Assembly: GCA_964200075.2 (NCBI GenBank)
Contig: CAXNAA020000026.1
Coordinates: 1 to 34,340 of the forward strand
Source of the DNA: Sphacelaria rigidula
Lineage: Eukaryota; Phaeophyceae; Sphacelariales
Direction of reading: 5' to 3'
Length of the DNA stretch: 34,340 bases
Shown here one piece after another: positions 10,901-25,900 of this stretch. The translations under genes and the position numbers were made by a program. The notes under the pieces were generated by a model. It was not told where the DNA came from. It was given only the letters and a program-made list of their open reading frames with translations, and ran no database searches. Position 1 is the first letter of the stretch, and each line of letters opens with the position of its first letter.

Positions 10901-13900
10901 CTCACCAGGAAGCGTTCTTGGACAATCTGATTGTCCGTGAAAAGGAAACCGACGTCCTGTCCCTTGACGCCTGCCTTTGTGAACATGATCTGCAGACGAA
11001 ACGATCGAAGGATATTTCACATGAAGACATGAATATTCACGCCGGAAAAGAAGGAGCAAAGGGGCAAAGAGCAGAACATCCTTGTCACTTGTTATTAACG
11101 CTGCAACACGAGCTCTGAATTGCAATAGTTCGCTTGTTGACCACGAACGTTTGGGGGATGGATACTTCACCTGAAGGTCGGTCTTGAAGTCGTTGAGACC
11201 GTAGCCCTTGCTTATGACGATTGTCATGGGAATGAGTTCTGTCATATAAATAGCCAATTTGGCGAGTGACTGTTTCCCGCTCCCGCCCACCCCGATAAGC
11301 ATGGCGTGTCCACCAGCTTGCTTCAGCACTCGACTTACGCGAGCCACATGCAGGCATGCCTACAACACGGCAAGGACACCGTAGCATATCACGAAGACAC
11401 AAGCATATATTCGCAGCATTTCCATCAGATATATTTCCGCCAGTCTCCACAATATCAAGCCTGTGGCATTTCAGATTAGCACCCTTGCAGAATGCCGTAG
11501 GTAAGTAATATGTATTTCGTTGTTGAGGCAGACTTTCCCGGGTGTGGGACGGCGAGCTTGTGCACGTGCATGACGTATTGCGACGCACTTACGTTCGAAT
11601 TCAAACTACATACCTCATCAAACAATACTAGATCCATGACAGCATTGGAGGCGTTGTACTCCAGGAGTGTGCCCTCTAGCGTCTCCCTGACCAAGTCGAG
11701 GCGGGGGCGGGGCGTACTCATTTGTTGCTTCCTTAGACGTGTGACCGTTGACCACGCATCCCTCTCGAGACGGAGCATAAGTCGAGGCGGGGTGGGGGAC
11801 ATGGATTGCTATCTACACTCAACTTTTCTTTCAGCTGGCGAGGGAGAGTTAACGAAACCATGGTACATTCGAATGCTTTATGGGCAGATGGTCTGTCTCC
11901 TTGCCAGGACCCACAGTAAAATGACAGGTGACATATACGGCTGGCCTGCTAATTCTGGTGCACAAATGCGCTTGTTGAACAACTGTGTCTTAGTCCCACC
12001 TGAGAGTATCGATAGACTCTACTTGAATGTACTCTCCGTCTGCGGTGAAGTTGAAAATCAGAGGCTGCCCTGCTGCAGCATTTCCGGTAGAAACTTCCAG
12101 GAAGAATCGAGAACAGTTGTACTGCGGGAAGGCTTTCTTGGCTTGAGTCGACATTATAGCCCTGAAGCGGTTCATGTCTTGCCGACTCACCTATCATCCC
12201 AAAATTTCGACGTCGCAGAAGAAAAGTACATGAAGGGTGACGAACTGTCGAGGATATAGGCATACTTTGAATGAAGTATATCCCAACGGCGCATGTGTCG
12301 CGGCATCAGATCAAGTGTAGAAATATCCTCGGTTGACACTTTCTACGATAGCCCCCCCCCCAAAAAAACGCACGGTTTTGGGAGGCAAAACCTTCACGTA
12401 AATTGAAATGGGAGAAGCCGAGCACAACGAGAAGCTGGGAATTCCCACGCTTGGGTTCATTCTAGCCAATGTCGCCAATATGAGGCACTTCATGCAGCCT
12501 GACCCCGAACATGAGGCGCTGTATGGCCACTATTTCGTGACACTTTTGGGCTGGTTTTGGGGGGGGGCTATCGTAGAAAGTGTCGTCTACAATACCTGGT
12601 TTAGACTCACCAAACGATCACCGTACACTCTTTCGCTTTCATGGAGCCAAAGGCAGACCAGTTGCTCTCCCTGTCCGAAATTTTTCGGGTGTGCCTTGAG
12701 CAGTCCTTCGAACACGTTGGTGAGGTGCCGCATGTTGAACTCGTAGTGGAAATTTGCCGTAGTTTTGCGGAACGTGTCGCTCACCTAGACCGGCACGAAC
12801 AAGGGGATTTCGCCGACCTACGTGACCGACCGATTGGTGGAGTATTTTACTACTTTCTCGAAAACAACATACCTAGGCGCAATGCCGATCCCGATTGCGA
12901 CCTGCTTTCGACTTGCGACACATGACCTTAGTCGATTATGGCTACTACTCTCGTAACGACGCAAGGATACGATACCTCCTTATGCACGCTCAAAGCACCC
13001 TTGATGAGACTCGAGCAAACTTGCACCACTCCAGGTTGGAATCGTTTGCCGCCGTGATCTTGGCGAAGGTGACCCTCCAAAAACGTCTCGAAGATGGCTA
13101 GAAGAGATGTGGGACTCGGCATTCCAATGGCGAAAGCCAAAAAGTGCCGTTGTAGGCGAGGGTTTATCTGTCGGTTAGGCGAACAAGTAGGTTTTGTATC
13201 TTCGAGGGGACTGTTTTCAGCATCATAATTTAGCTCCACGTGTGCGGTAGTCTCGTCGTAAAAGTGGAAGCTTAGAGAGCTTACCAGCAACGCCTCTTGG
13301 CTAGCATTTTAAGTCAGAATCTTTGCCAAAGAGAAACGGTGTATCCCGTCAAGGAACATTCAGCAATGGGCAAGAATCATAGATTAACACATTCGTGGCG
13401 AAGGAATCATATATTTTTTTCAATCAGGGACAACGCGTTCCTTACTTGACGATCATATGCTTGACGAGTACCGGGTAGACGTACTCCATGACTCGCACCT
13501 GGAAGGAGCCAGCCGTAGGATTCATGGCAGTCACGTACTGGCAGTCGCTAATGTTTTGAACCGCAAGCTTGGATGCAGCGTACCTGGGCAGAGAACGAGG
13601 AGGGCGAAGACGATTTTACAGCGACACCAACCCAGCTGATGGATAAATCTTAGAGAGATGTCGACAGTGCCACTGCCGGCTATGACCTCATATTTATTGC
13701 GGTGTTTACGACACCGCATTTAACTAGGAAGGTTGACAGGTGAACTTTGTGACGATCACGAGCCATGTGTTGCTGTTAGTGTATCCGTCAGGGACAGTGC
13801 GGGCGGGACGACAAGGCTTGTCCGTGTCTCGTCGGCTAACCAATGAAAACTCAAATTTCTCCATCTACCAACATAGTGTCTACAATACTGCACCAGTGCC

Positions 13901-16900
13901 CATAGTCCATATGTTGCCGAATAAGGGCTATCGCCGATTGGGTGTTATAGGCGTCCAGAGCCGGCAGGTTCAAGTCGTCGACGAAATAGATCATTTTCGA
14001 TGATGCTGGAGGTCCATAATTGCTGCCCGACTTCTTCTGTAGGCTGGATATCATGCTTGACTGCAGGACCGCAGCGCTGCGAACAACATGGTCGAGTGGC
14101 AAGTGAAAAAGGAATGTAGAGTACGTGTATTTTCGACAAACGCCGTGTGTTGAACATCGAACAACGCGGGTGTCACTGCACAATCGACTGTGCACAAGTG
14201 AGGCACAGGGCACAGAGGATAAACACCAGAGAACCTAGTACGTCGGTACACGAAACAGAATTTATGTCGCGCTGATAGGCCATGGCTCTTGCACCTGGTA
14301 TAGAAGTTCATGTTGATCTTGGTCGAAAGGTAGTCGCTTCCTTGTTGTTCCAGCAAGGTCCTAAGCACGCCCATGACCAATTGTGTCTTGCCTGTTCCTG
14401 CTGGACCAACAAGCATCACGGCCTTACCCTGAGTCATGCGCTGTTCCATCCAGAATGTTGCCGACGCAGTTTCTGCTGTAGGGACTGTCACCTAGGACGT
14501 TTGACGGGGAGGATAACGATAAAACGCGTGCGAATACATACCCCTTCATGTCGTTTCGGTAATTGTGATACTGCAAGCGACGTTGCGATCGAGAATAATT
14601 ATACCAAGATGTGCGCCTGAGGGTGTCGGACCGACTTCCATTGGACCACACATCTGAGAAAAAATACGTGTGTGGACCGCTTTGAATCGTTTTTATCCTT
14701 GTGTCCATCACCATCACCTTGGGATTGTGCAGATTATGTATTGGACATAGATCTCATACGTAGATTCTCGGGCATATAGTCAACCAGCCTGGTAGGAGCC
14801 AGTGCGGTTCAGTACAAAGTACCGACAGGAACGATCCGGGAACCAGTACTGTAGCCAGTGTTTAGTCTAGCCAGACCGGCCCCGCGGCTCTATGTTGTAA
14901 GCTCTACAGTTGGGGTTTAGGGCTGAGATTCAGAGAGCGAAGGTTCAGATAGAGCTGTACACCAGCGGGTGACGTCTGAATGAATAACGAAAAGCACGGC
15001 GATGCAGCGCCCCACTCGGGTACGTCGTCTGCTCAACCCATCAAGATCTCTCGTGACAATTGCCTTGCTCCGCTATGAAACGGTGCACTGCGAGGAAGCG
15101 CGCCACGGCTACACCAAACAACACCTCACAAGTGCACAGGGATAACAGCGCTCGCTAGAGTCATGTTACTTGAGATCAGATCATCTGCAAAAAGATGTTT
15201 CGGCCGAGTTTCTCCCAAACCTGAAGTGCACTCTTTTACTGATGTTCACGGCTACAAACTTCATGTTCGCCTCTTGACTTTATTCGGTGGCATAGGCTGT
15301 ACCCCCCTGCAAAAAGAACAGCACCCCCCTGCGAGAAAAATGGCGCAGGTAATCGAAAACACTATGCTATCGGCCATGAGCTCGTTCCATGCAACCTGGG
15401 TTTGTCTCAAACGGCGAAGTGGTTGCCGGGATTTGTAAAACGTACTTGGTAACGGGTTGTTTTAGGACGCTACCGTTCAAGTTTTAGCTCATTATCCGTT
15501 CGCGTTGTTCATCATATCGGCATCGTGGGGCGTAAATATGACAGAAGCGTATTGCTGGGCATCAGGGCTTTCCAGGAAACGTCATCTCACTCAACACTGT
15601 ACCCTACGTGTTGGTGCAACAGACTGAATGTGCCCCCTTCCTTCGCCTTACGTGACTGCAAGGAAGATGTCAATGGTTTTTTCCAGTTCCTAGTTTGCTC
15701 GCTCAAATCATGACGGCGTCTTCACGGGGGAAGATGACGCTGAGAAACATGGTATCAGCAATCGCTGCTTTCCGGCAGGGGTGACCACAGTCAACGACTA
15801 GTTTGTCGCGGTTACCGAATTACCCAACGCATTTTGCGAAGACGCTGCAAAACAAGTTTGATACGCACGAACAGTCTGTCAGGAACTCTTGTTGCAACGT
15901 GACAATAATACCGGATCGGAATAACTCCAAAATCATGCCGTTTGATGGTTTGACCGTTTCGTTTGCCGTTAAGATTTGTATACTTTCGGATTTGTGGTTA
16001 ATTGCCATAAAAGTTGGTCTCACCTACGTCGTGGCTTCCGAGATTCGATACGCACACGTGGTTGCATTAACATTGTGTTATGAATTGGTGTCACTGTCGT
16101 GGACAAACAGCCAACACGTAACGAGCGGAAAAGATATGCCAGGAAATGTATTCGATGGAGTTGCGACATTTGCATAGTGGCCATCGGTATTGATTCGTGG
16201 GAACACGATGATCTTGATTTTTTTAATGCCGACGATACTAGGAATACCTCACCTCGCTCATCTGCATTTTAGACGAATCGAAGTCAATAACTTTGAATAT
16301 GTTATGCTTTTTCCACGGCTCGAAGCTGCACTGCAGGTCGTCCTCCATGGACAGGAAGTAGTCGAATATGGTGTCTCGGGCCGGTAGCTTGACCTTTCTG
16401 CTGAACTCGCGTCTCCACCTATTCACGCGTATCATCGAACCCATCACTGTTCAGCGCAAGTTACCACACCGTCCCTGTCGTGTCCTCAGCGTGCTGTGAG
16501 ACAGCTCAAACCTCCAATACCTGACCCGAACAAATATGAACCTAACCACCGTAAGACTTTGGTGTTGTACTGTTGTCTTGGTGTCTGCCTACAAAGCACG
16601 GCGACCAAAGAGACAGGGACAACGCTATGCAGTTTCGCCAACACAATATCGTAGGGAAATACGTCTGTTCCGTCCATCGTGTAGCTGGAAATGACTGGAC
16701 TACGCTGCGCCACAGTATATCCACCCCAGTGAGGAAGCAAACGACACCCGCGAAACCAACCATATGCTAACCAATCAGAGAAGAGCTTCCTGTAGTCGAT
16801 TCCGTCGTCTCCGAGGCCTAGCGCCGACCCGAAGGCCCATATAGCACAGAAGACAAACGAATGCTCCACCAGTGAAGGATCCGATAGCATGTGATCCTTC

Positions 16901-19900
16901 AAGAAAGTCTCCAACAGCTGTTACGCGGGTACCGTGTACGATATAAAAGCATGCTGAATTGTATCATCATGCTATTCACGAGAAGGTTGAACGATAGGAC
17001 CATAACCATGAGAGCATCAGCATCATGGTACCGGTTGGACTTGTGACGGTGTCGACGCCAGCACGGACTAACTCGGCCCATGGACATCGACGACCAGACC
17101 GACACATTTCGGGCGTGTCTCCCACGTGTCACGTCGCGTATTTGTCGTAGAATTATCTCCCGGTGATGGTGGTTGAACAGGATTAAGACATGGGTAACGC
17201 ATGGAGTTCAAGATGAGTTTTTTCTTGCACGGAATAATCAGCCGACTAGTCTAGTGGCGAGGGGATCGCGATTTGAGTTCAACGCATGTGGTTCACAGGG
17301 AGTGGAAATGACGTGGCGAGTTGGTGGGTCCAACAGAGGTTGAAGCTTGTCTCCCCAACACATGCACGAAATACGAAACCGCAAATCAACCGCACCTGCA
17401 ACAGAGCCGATACAGCTGTCGTTGGCTCGCACTCCACGCTGGTCTTCATCTGCGTGGATACACACTTCACTAACGGTGGAACGTACAATTCGAATAACTC
17501 TGACAGCTGTGCCTTCACCACCTCGTTATATCCAGATCCAGTTACCCAACTCGCGATGAGGGAGTGCCACTGTTGGCCTTCTACCGTAGACATGTACAGA
17601 ATGCCTGCGCGGCTGACGGTCGCCGGCGTAGCATATGCTAGGTCCCGAATTTCGAATATCATACGCATGTGATCTCTCAGCGGAATACGCTCGTTCGACG
17701 CGAGGGTGAGCACCTGGACAAAACAGCAGCAGCAGCACCGTTTCTTGTAAAAAGTACGCAGGTATGCCGATAGGTATGGATACTACCGGACGAGAAGTTT
17801 GCCGAACACTGTTCCCTAACATATTGCAAAGTAGATGGAGCCAAGACCACCTGCCGACAGGTGTGCCATTTCGGGTTTTGCCCGTAAAAGGAGATAAGGC
17901 GAGCGATAGATGACTACCTCACCCTGTTATCGTCCATGACGGAGTTCATGCTTTCAATCCAATTGGCGTCGAGATCGCCATCCAGAATAATCCATTTTGG
18001 TGCCTCGTTCGGAATAGCTCCAAGGTCGCGCATGATGGTGCTGAGTAGCCCATCTTTCCACTCCCTCGTCGAGAGCGAAATATGCCCGTAGAGTTCTTCC
18101 GTAGGCACCGTCTTGGGGTTCAGGTCTACATCCTGAACAGCATTCAAACACCCCCAGAATGGCGCGTGTACCCGAAAAAAGGATCATAAGGTGCCTACAG
18201 GTATGCTTCTTCATTTCAGCGATTAGTTTGTATGTGGGTCTATATCCTACTCGTCGATAACGAAATTCCCCGACTCGTTGCGCAAATATTTGGTAGATGT
18301 CCGCGGAGTATACGTGTTCGCCTAGTTTCCGCTGGAATAGATCAATCTCTCACCTTAACCTTGTTGTTGGGGTCAAGACGATTTCGTGCTTCTTTTAGGA
18401 CTTTCCAGCAACTGCTTTTGCCGGCACCAGCTTGGCCCACGATGAAGTTGCAGTGGCGGACAGCGAGAAGCTCGTTTAATTGCGAAACCTTGTGAGCAAA
18501 GCAAAAGCTAAATCATGACGCTGACAGATAGTAGTTTTAGGATATTGCTCATATTCGCGGGGAGAGCTACAACGTAGGACGCACGTTGAGACCAAAGGCT
18601 AAGCGGGCTGTGTGTTCACCCGGTCGTGTTGCTGTACTGCATATCACACTCGTTACGTTTACCTATGTTTGCGTGTACTCCAGCGTGACCTTGAACATCA
18701 CTCTTCAACCATGAAACTAGCGTGGACCGGTCTCACTCACTTTGAGAACAAATGTGTCGTCTGGCCAAAGATTCATATCTTCGCTCACTTCCCGGACACA
18801 GGCATTGAGTTGATCGTTCACGAGTCTTGGTGGATTGATGGACGGGAACAAGTCATTCAGCAGCCCGAAGAACACGGCCTGCAAAATGAGTGATGTTTAT
18901 GCGAGATTTACGCACCGTGTTTTACAGTCTTCAGAGACGCACAAGAGTGAGTGAAGCGAGGCAAGGACTTCAGACGATGGCCGGTGAGGACACTTTATCT
19001 AGGGCAAGCGTTCTAGCGACCAGGCCATGTGCTTCGATGGTGGCCGCGCACAGGGAGCGCTTATGTGTTTCCGCCGCTTTCGATTACCGCGTACATTAGG
19101 GTGAACACTTTTCGTCACCACTTGAAGGAGGCCCTGGATTGGTGAAGTACACGTAGCTATCCAACGCTCACCTCGTCGCTGTGAACGATCTTCGGCGTAT
19201 TGAAGTCTCGTAGCGCTCGCATAAGCAAGGTGTCCTCCGGAAGGGCTGGTGCTGCGCGCTTGAGCATTCCCGCGACCACCAGCACTGATTTTACAGCTCG
19301 CATTCCCCAATCGTAGTGATCCTAAACGCACGTATGTACGTACGTATGTACGCCACGGTGAGCACTTCAAGTAAGAACATGTGCGAAATATTAGGAAGTT
19401 TCAATGCAATGTATATATAGTTTTTGCCATGATACGTTCCTCCCAGATAGCACGGAGTCATATGTACAGTATAATAAGCATGCCGAGGCAACTTTGAAGA
19501 CGATTCCTGTCGACATCAATCTCAGCATTGGCACGATGTTCTAACATCAACTGTCTTATCTATTCTTTCTCGACTTCGGCCGTCGTAGCTAGCTGCACCT
19601 GTTTACTGAGTAGTTCCTGCAACAGCGAGTAGAGGCCGTGGAACTTGGAGGCGAGGGCCTTGGCTCTCATGAAGCCTTCCGCCATGAGCATGTTTTCGCA
19701 AATGAGGACCAGGTCGGGGACCATGACGGTGATGGGTCGGAACAGCACCTAACCGTACGATGATCGGGAAATCGGGAACGCACCAGTTGGCGCAGCTGGA
19801 ATGGGCCACGTGTCCATTTCAGACACAAATGATTAGGAGGTGTCAAGACAGGGGCAGAAAATTGCATTACTCTTCAGAGAGCTTCACGAAAGCACCCATC

Positions 19901-22900
19901 ATGTTAGTGAAGGGTGGCCCGACCCGTCGCTCACTTTGAGACCTTCTGGAAGCTCGGAACGGCCGAGGTACCCAGGGTTCATGGTGATGAACACACCACA
20001 ACCAGGGTCTAGGCTGACTCGATCGTCCTCAATGACAATAGAATGACGTGAAGTGTCGGTGGTGCTGCCATCGACTTGCGCTACTGCGTGGGCCCTCAAG
20101 CCGTCGGTCACTGCCTTGAACTGCAAGGAGCATACCGACAGCACCTCCGGGATGAGACGATTAAATTCGTCGAAGCAGCCCCATGCTCCTGACGATGCCA
20201 ATCCTGGGGTGGGTGATTGGGGGCGTGTGGAAGTTCGGAATAGACATGAAAGGCAGCGACTAATACTAAAGTACATAGAACTGCCACCATCGATACCGCA
20301 GAACGCCTTGAGGAAATTACGCAGAGAGGCGCGGAAAGAGAGACCAGGCAAGGCTGTTTGCTACGGTGCAGCTGCAGCGCAGGGCGCCTGCACACCTTTG
20401 AAAATGTCACCAAGACTCTGGTAGTCCATCTCTGGGGAGCAGTTGAAAACGTAGCAGCACTTCCCCAGAGCGGCGGCAAGGTCCTTTGTCGTTTCAGTCT
20501 TTCCTGTGCCGGCAGGTCCTGCGGGAGCGCATCCCATCTTGAGTTGTAGCGCCTGAGAAATCAGAGGACCCGCACCAAGGGATTTCCGTTGAATTATATA
20601 ACAGGAACCGTGGCCGGATAATGCCCGTGGCTACGTCTCATCCAATACCCGAAGCACTACCGCCCTGTGCGGCCTCGCCGTTTTCGATCAAATGATCAAC
20701 TTATGAAAGTAATAAACTCAAGGACGTAACCTATGCACTAGTATTCTAGGTAGACCCATATCGTATGTAACCTAAAACACGGTTTGAAGGCACCATTTTC
20801 AACGCGAAAGAAGGACACTAACCTGCGTAGCTGTCACGTAAATCCTGTCTGTCAAGGGCGTGATAACGAGACGAGGACCGTTTCCTAGGAACTCAAAACC
20901 ATACTCGAACGAAGCGTCACAAGCTTCCACTGTCGCCAGAGGAAGCTTCGGGTCCGACGAATGCCCTGATTCCCCTTTGAAGCGTTGCTTCAGTTGAGAA
21001 GCCCACTGAAAGTCGGCCTAACGCGTCGAAACGAGCAAGACGGCCAGTAGACACATTGGACTCGGTGTGAACTCGTTCATTTTGCGTCAGTTGTTCGGGC
21101 AACCTACGAGCCATGTGGAGGGGCACATGCAAGTACTACGCCGGTCGAGAGCACAAGGTCCGAAAGATTACGAAGAGCGTTGATGAGCTGAGCACTCTCA
21201 CCTTGTCAGTGACGTTCTCTCGGATTAACATCAAAACAACATCGCGAGCGTGGGCATCCATGGTGATGAGGCTCATGATCCGCTGACGATCGTCTCGCTT
21301 AAGTTCAGATCTAGTCAGCTCGATCAATTGGTTGAGCTGGTTTACCTGTTATGGTACAAACAGCACAGGTGGACCAGGGCATACCTTTAAAGCTCTCACG
21401 CGAGGTGTCGAAAAGCGGAGACCACAAACATGTGCCGTTCACAGTGAGGTGTGCTGAAGAATATAGCCACACGGCGGCAAAGGAAGGCACAGAGATAAAG
21501 TTGGCACCTAGCTGTCGGAAATGCTCAGCTATGGTGTATACATGTCAATTTTTGAAATTCCAAGGCTCTTGGTGTGTGACGATCGAATCGATCAAGCGCT
21601 GCACGCGTATCACGAGCACCACAGTATGGCTCTTCAGCGTTGATTGCTGCATTCTAGTGAAATTCCACTCGTGCTGCTTTGTTTTCATAAAGCATACTTA
21701 CTTGAAGATCGTGGTAGCCGCCTAGGGCGGTGCTGTCACCTCCATCGACCCGTTGTAAAGTGGCTTCCACCTCCAATACGTAGTGAATCCCCGCAACCAA
21801 AAGGGCCACCTGGTCAATAAGAACGAGCACGCATTTATGCTGCACGTTTGGTCATCAGGCGCCAAACATACATCCCCCTAGCAATCCTTCGAATGATATC
21901 ATCGCTGATTCCTATCAAATGCAGGACTGCTGAATTCGTAGCCAAGCGTCGTCAGTCCACACGGAAAGCGGACGATCTGGGTCACATACCTGAGCTGGGT
22001 CCGTTTTGTTGATTGATCCCGGCGGGTCTGCGTTCATGAGCCATTCCACGCGAGCCTGATTTGGGTAGCGCTGAAGGGACCGTTTGAGGGTATTCCCCAA
22101 AGTTTTTTTCTGACACTCGAGCACCTCTTGTAGGTAAGCTTCAACCTGACAGCAAGAAAGTGCCATCATTTGGTGATTCAGTGGACAAGCAAATCTCGTA
22201 TCTCACAAGAGCAGACAATGCAAGACTCAATCAAGACTCTATGAAGGAATCGTACGTATACCCAACGGTAGAGAGAAACGCCACCGGAGGCACCTTTCAG
22301 CCCTTTAAACGTAAAAGTAAGGCCTAAACAACGCAACGTGCCTTTACTTTCAATACCAAAAAATATCACCTTACCCTCCAGGAGCACAGCAGGTTCGAAA
22401 TCAATTATTTCATCCCCGACGCCCGCCTCGAAACGGACAGCCCGTGGGCGATCGCTGATATTGCCCGGCATGGCCTCCAATTCTAACGTGCTAGTGGACA
22501 GCATGAGCTTATCGATGTGCCTCAAGATCTTGGCCGGTTGGTTTCCGTTGGACAGTATGTCCAGCAGGTCAGCCTCACTCGTGAAGTGAAACCGCGGGAA
22601 CAGCCGTTTCTTACCGCTGCGCAGAAGTTTGCACAATGCGGCACGCAAGGAAACGTTTTAATAGTCTCAGAGTCGAATGGTCCTAGACAAAGTGTGGTGG
22701 AATACCTCTCGTTGTGATATTCGTGTCAAAGTTGAGGACCGTTTTTCCGATCCCAATGGCCGTACAAGGGAAAGAGAACAGATCGCCTCCCCTCAGGTTG
22801 TTCATTTAGCGTTGTCGTACCTGAGATACTCGCTCAGTGATTTCTTGCATTTTTCGAGTTCCACGACGATTATCTCGAGTTTTGGAACAAGACCTGGCTT

Positions 22901-25900
22901 GTTGCAGGCCGCCTTGACCTGTCGCATTCGAGAGAACAGAGGGCAGGAACGCGCTCATCCCTGATAGTTTCGATCGCAGGCGATCTAGACAGCGGGTATG
23001 CGGTTGAGCAATACAACAGATTATATATTTCGCATCAGGACCTTGTGGTGTGATGAAGACAACACAGCAGCAAAGTGTGTGAAAAGGACAGTCTGCACCA
23101 ACGTATGTTCACCTTCTTCACCGCCCACAGCTCAGTCAGCATGGCTTTGACCTCCCCGTCGATTTTCTGGAACCGTTTGGTGTCCAAGGGCAGCTCCTTT
23201 TTCACTTCTTCAGAGTGGATGAAAAGTGGCTCTAAGTAGCTCCACATTTGCTGCGAGACAAGCACACGCAGCGCTAAACTTTGCAAAGTTGACTGTCCGT
23301 CTCTATGGGGAGCGTGTTGTAGAAGGCATGCCACTGGCAAACCTGAAGGACTGCACTCGAGAAACTACAGTAGACAGCGACCGACGTTCTGACATCGACC
23401 AACGCCCATTTGGGATGTGAATCAAAGCGACATGCTAGATCGCCTCAGCATACCTGAATCTCATTAAGCATGGCCATCACGTCGCCAACGAATGATAGTG
23501 CGCGTTGCCATTCCAGGCTCTCCTTTTTGAAGTGAGTGTATCGGGATGCGACCATGGACTGAACGATCAACAGATCAGCTTCCAGTGCCTGTCGAGAGCG
23601 AATCAGGGTATGAGCAACGCACATTGGCAAAGGGATATCAACGTCTTGAAGCTGTCAACATTTACACACCGTGGCGAATATAACCGGTGCAACCTCAGCT
23701 TGAAGGCGCCATAAGCTCGAGGCCGTAGTATTCCAACATGGGAACGAAAAGTAAATCGTGCTGTCAAGAAGACGAGCTTCAACCGAAGCCATCCTCGGAT
23801 TACCTCTAGATCTTCCTCAGCCATCTTGATCAGAGGGGTTTCCGTTCCCGTTTGCAGAGTTGCTGTGACGCAGAACTCAATACGGGCCCACGTGTTTTGC
23901 AGGACCAACAGGGCCGCTTCTTGATGCGCCTCCTTTGCTGCCCTGTCGGCGATAGCCTCAACATCGTCTGCCATTTCCGCTAGGTCAAGGCTCAGCAGAT
24001 CCTGGTATATATATCGGAGCCCGCATCACTGATCAAAAATGGCAGATCAGTCACCCCGAACAGCGAGCAGGGCCGTACTATTTGAAAAAAAAACACTTAA
24101 TGGGCTGGCAAGGCCCCGATCACAGCAGAAGCAACGCAAACTTATCGCATGCGAAAGCTGATTCAGAATCGATAGCGCGAGTTATCACCCTACTGGTAAT
24201 CATGGATCTCGTACACATTTGAGCGTTACGTCATTCCAGAGAGGGAAACAAGCACGAGGATGATGTTGGCGGGCCAAGAGCGAATATATACCTTCAGCGT
24301 AAGTGAATGCTCCACATCCTGAAGAGGAAACCCAGCTGTGTCTCCATCGCTGGCGCCGAGGAGTTGCTCCCAGTGTCGATGGGACAGCTTAGAACGCTTG
24401 AGGCTCCCCACCAGGGGACACGTAGACTGAAAGCCTTTCGCTTGAGCGTACAAGCCCTTATATGCATCCGTTGAATGTAATTTTTTCGGTAGTTTCTTCA
24501 CCTACAGGATCATGCACGATTCCAAATAGTCACTCGCGTGCAAATACTTCGAAGGCTCACTATCGGAAGCGTTGATCAAGTACAAATTTCCATGGATCGT
24601 CAGCGTCAGCAAACGAGATCGATCGACCGCAAAAAATGCTGGAACGTCCTTGAGCTGAAATGGAATGGCACGCAAACATTGAAAGTCGTTCCGGGAACAA
24701 ATGACAAAAATACTCTGCCAGTACACCTATTTTTGGAACATTTGCTTAAATCGGGGTATGATCTCGTAGCACCCAACATTATCACGACATAAACGTCAAT
24801 TTTGCTACAAGTAGGCACTCGAACAACCTCCGTCGAGAGGATGGCCAGAGTAGTGGAGGGTACATTGAAGCTGTCAATCGAGGGAGCTTCGTTACTTACC
24901 TTGGACATGAGTTCTAATGCTGTGTCTTCGAAGCCCTCGGGGATCAGATCCTTCCATACGATCGCCTTGGAAAACACAATCGTATCGCTGCATGCACGAG
25001 CCTCTTGCCAGAGAAGGGTATACGCTTCATACAGCTCATCAACCTGTTCAATCCCAGAACTCAACATCGGTAGTCTATGGCGTCCAGGGGCTGCATCATC
25101 TTTTTGAATTGGCCGACCACGTAGTCTACAGGTGTGAGATTCGCAACGTATATGCTGGGTGCGCAAAACTCGAACACCAGAAAAAGTACGCTATACACAT
25201 ATGCTATCGCACCAGTCGATGTGAGAGACACAAGGAACACTGTCGCATACCTGAGTAATCAAGAGACGTGATTGAACTAGATCTCCCGATATCTGGAAAA
25301 TCTGGGCTAGCGCGTCAGCCTCCTTGACTCGTTCCCTCTGAGCATCAAACTCTTCATGAGCAATCTTCGGCATCGTCGTTGCAATAAACCGAGAGGGGAC
25401 GGAGATACAAACGATCGATGAACATGAAGGCTGAATGCATCTCACAATAGCTGCATGTTTTCCCCACATGACGCAAGAGTGTATCAAATAACGAGAAAAT
25501 GGCGTGCGATACTTCCGCGGGGTACCAAAGTCATAAAACACCTGCTGTGAGAGTCTGGCGATGATAACTTTATGATTCGTATCGTTCAAAACCACAGCTA
25601 CATGACTCACTCTCAACATCTCCAAGGCGACCTCAGGACCCGTGACCCACAGTGTGTACTCCGCAGTGGTGGCGATGTCGTAACTTGAACGCAGGAAGTT
25701 TTCCATGTCGACCACGTCGACCTTCAGTTTCGGTGCTTGAGCCTGGCATGAACAGCAACAACGGCGAATGCCGATGGACCGTTATCTTAAAGTTTCACCA
25801 TCTTGAGCTTTAAAAAATTGCCAGTGTCCCGCACCAAGAACAACCGCAATGCTGAGATTGCGTATATACTCTGCCTACGAAGTATAGTGGCACGACCCAT

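Noticed and set aside
11510-12259. Plus-strand open frame of about 250 codons
   Set aside because: It is antisense to exons 38 and 39 and the intron between them, and has no domain signature.
16486-16771. Open read-through beyond the end of exon 31
   Set aside because: It lacks AAA2/AAA3 sequence; the phase-2 donor at 16772 joined to exon 32 restores the conserved FSDWW motif.
24502-24726. Minus-strand open frame of about 75 codons within intron 12
   Set aside because: Exon 12 joins exon 13 directly and in phase with continuous linker sequence. The frame ends in TAG exactly at the exon 13 acceptor and has no stem-like sequence of its own.
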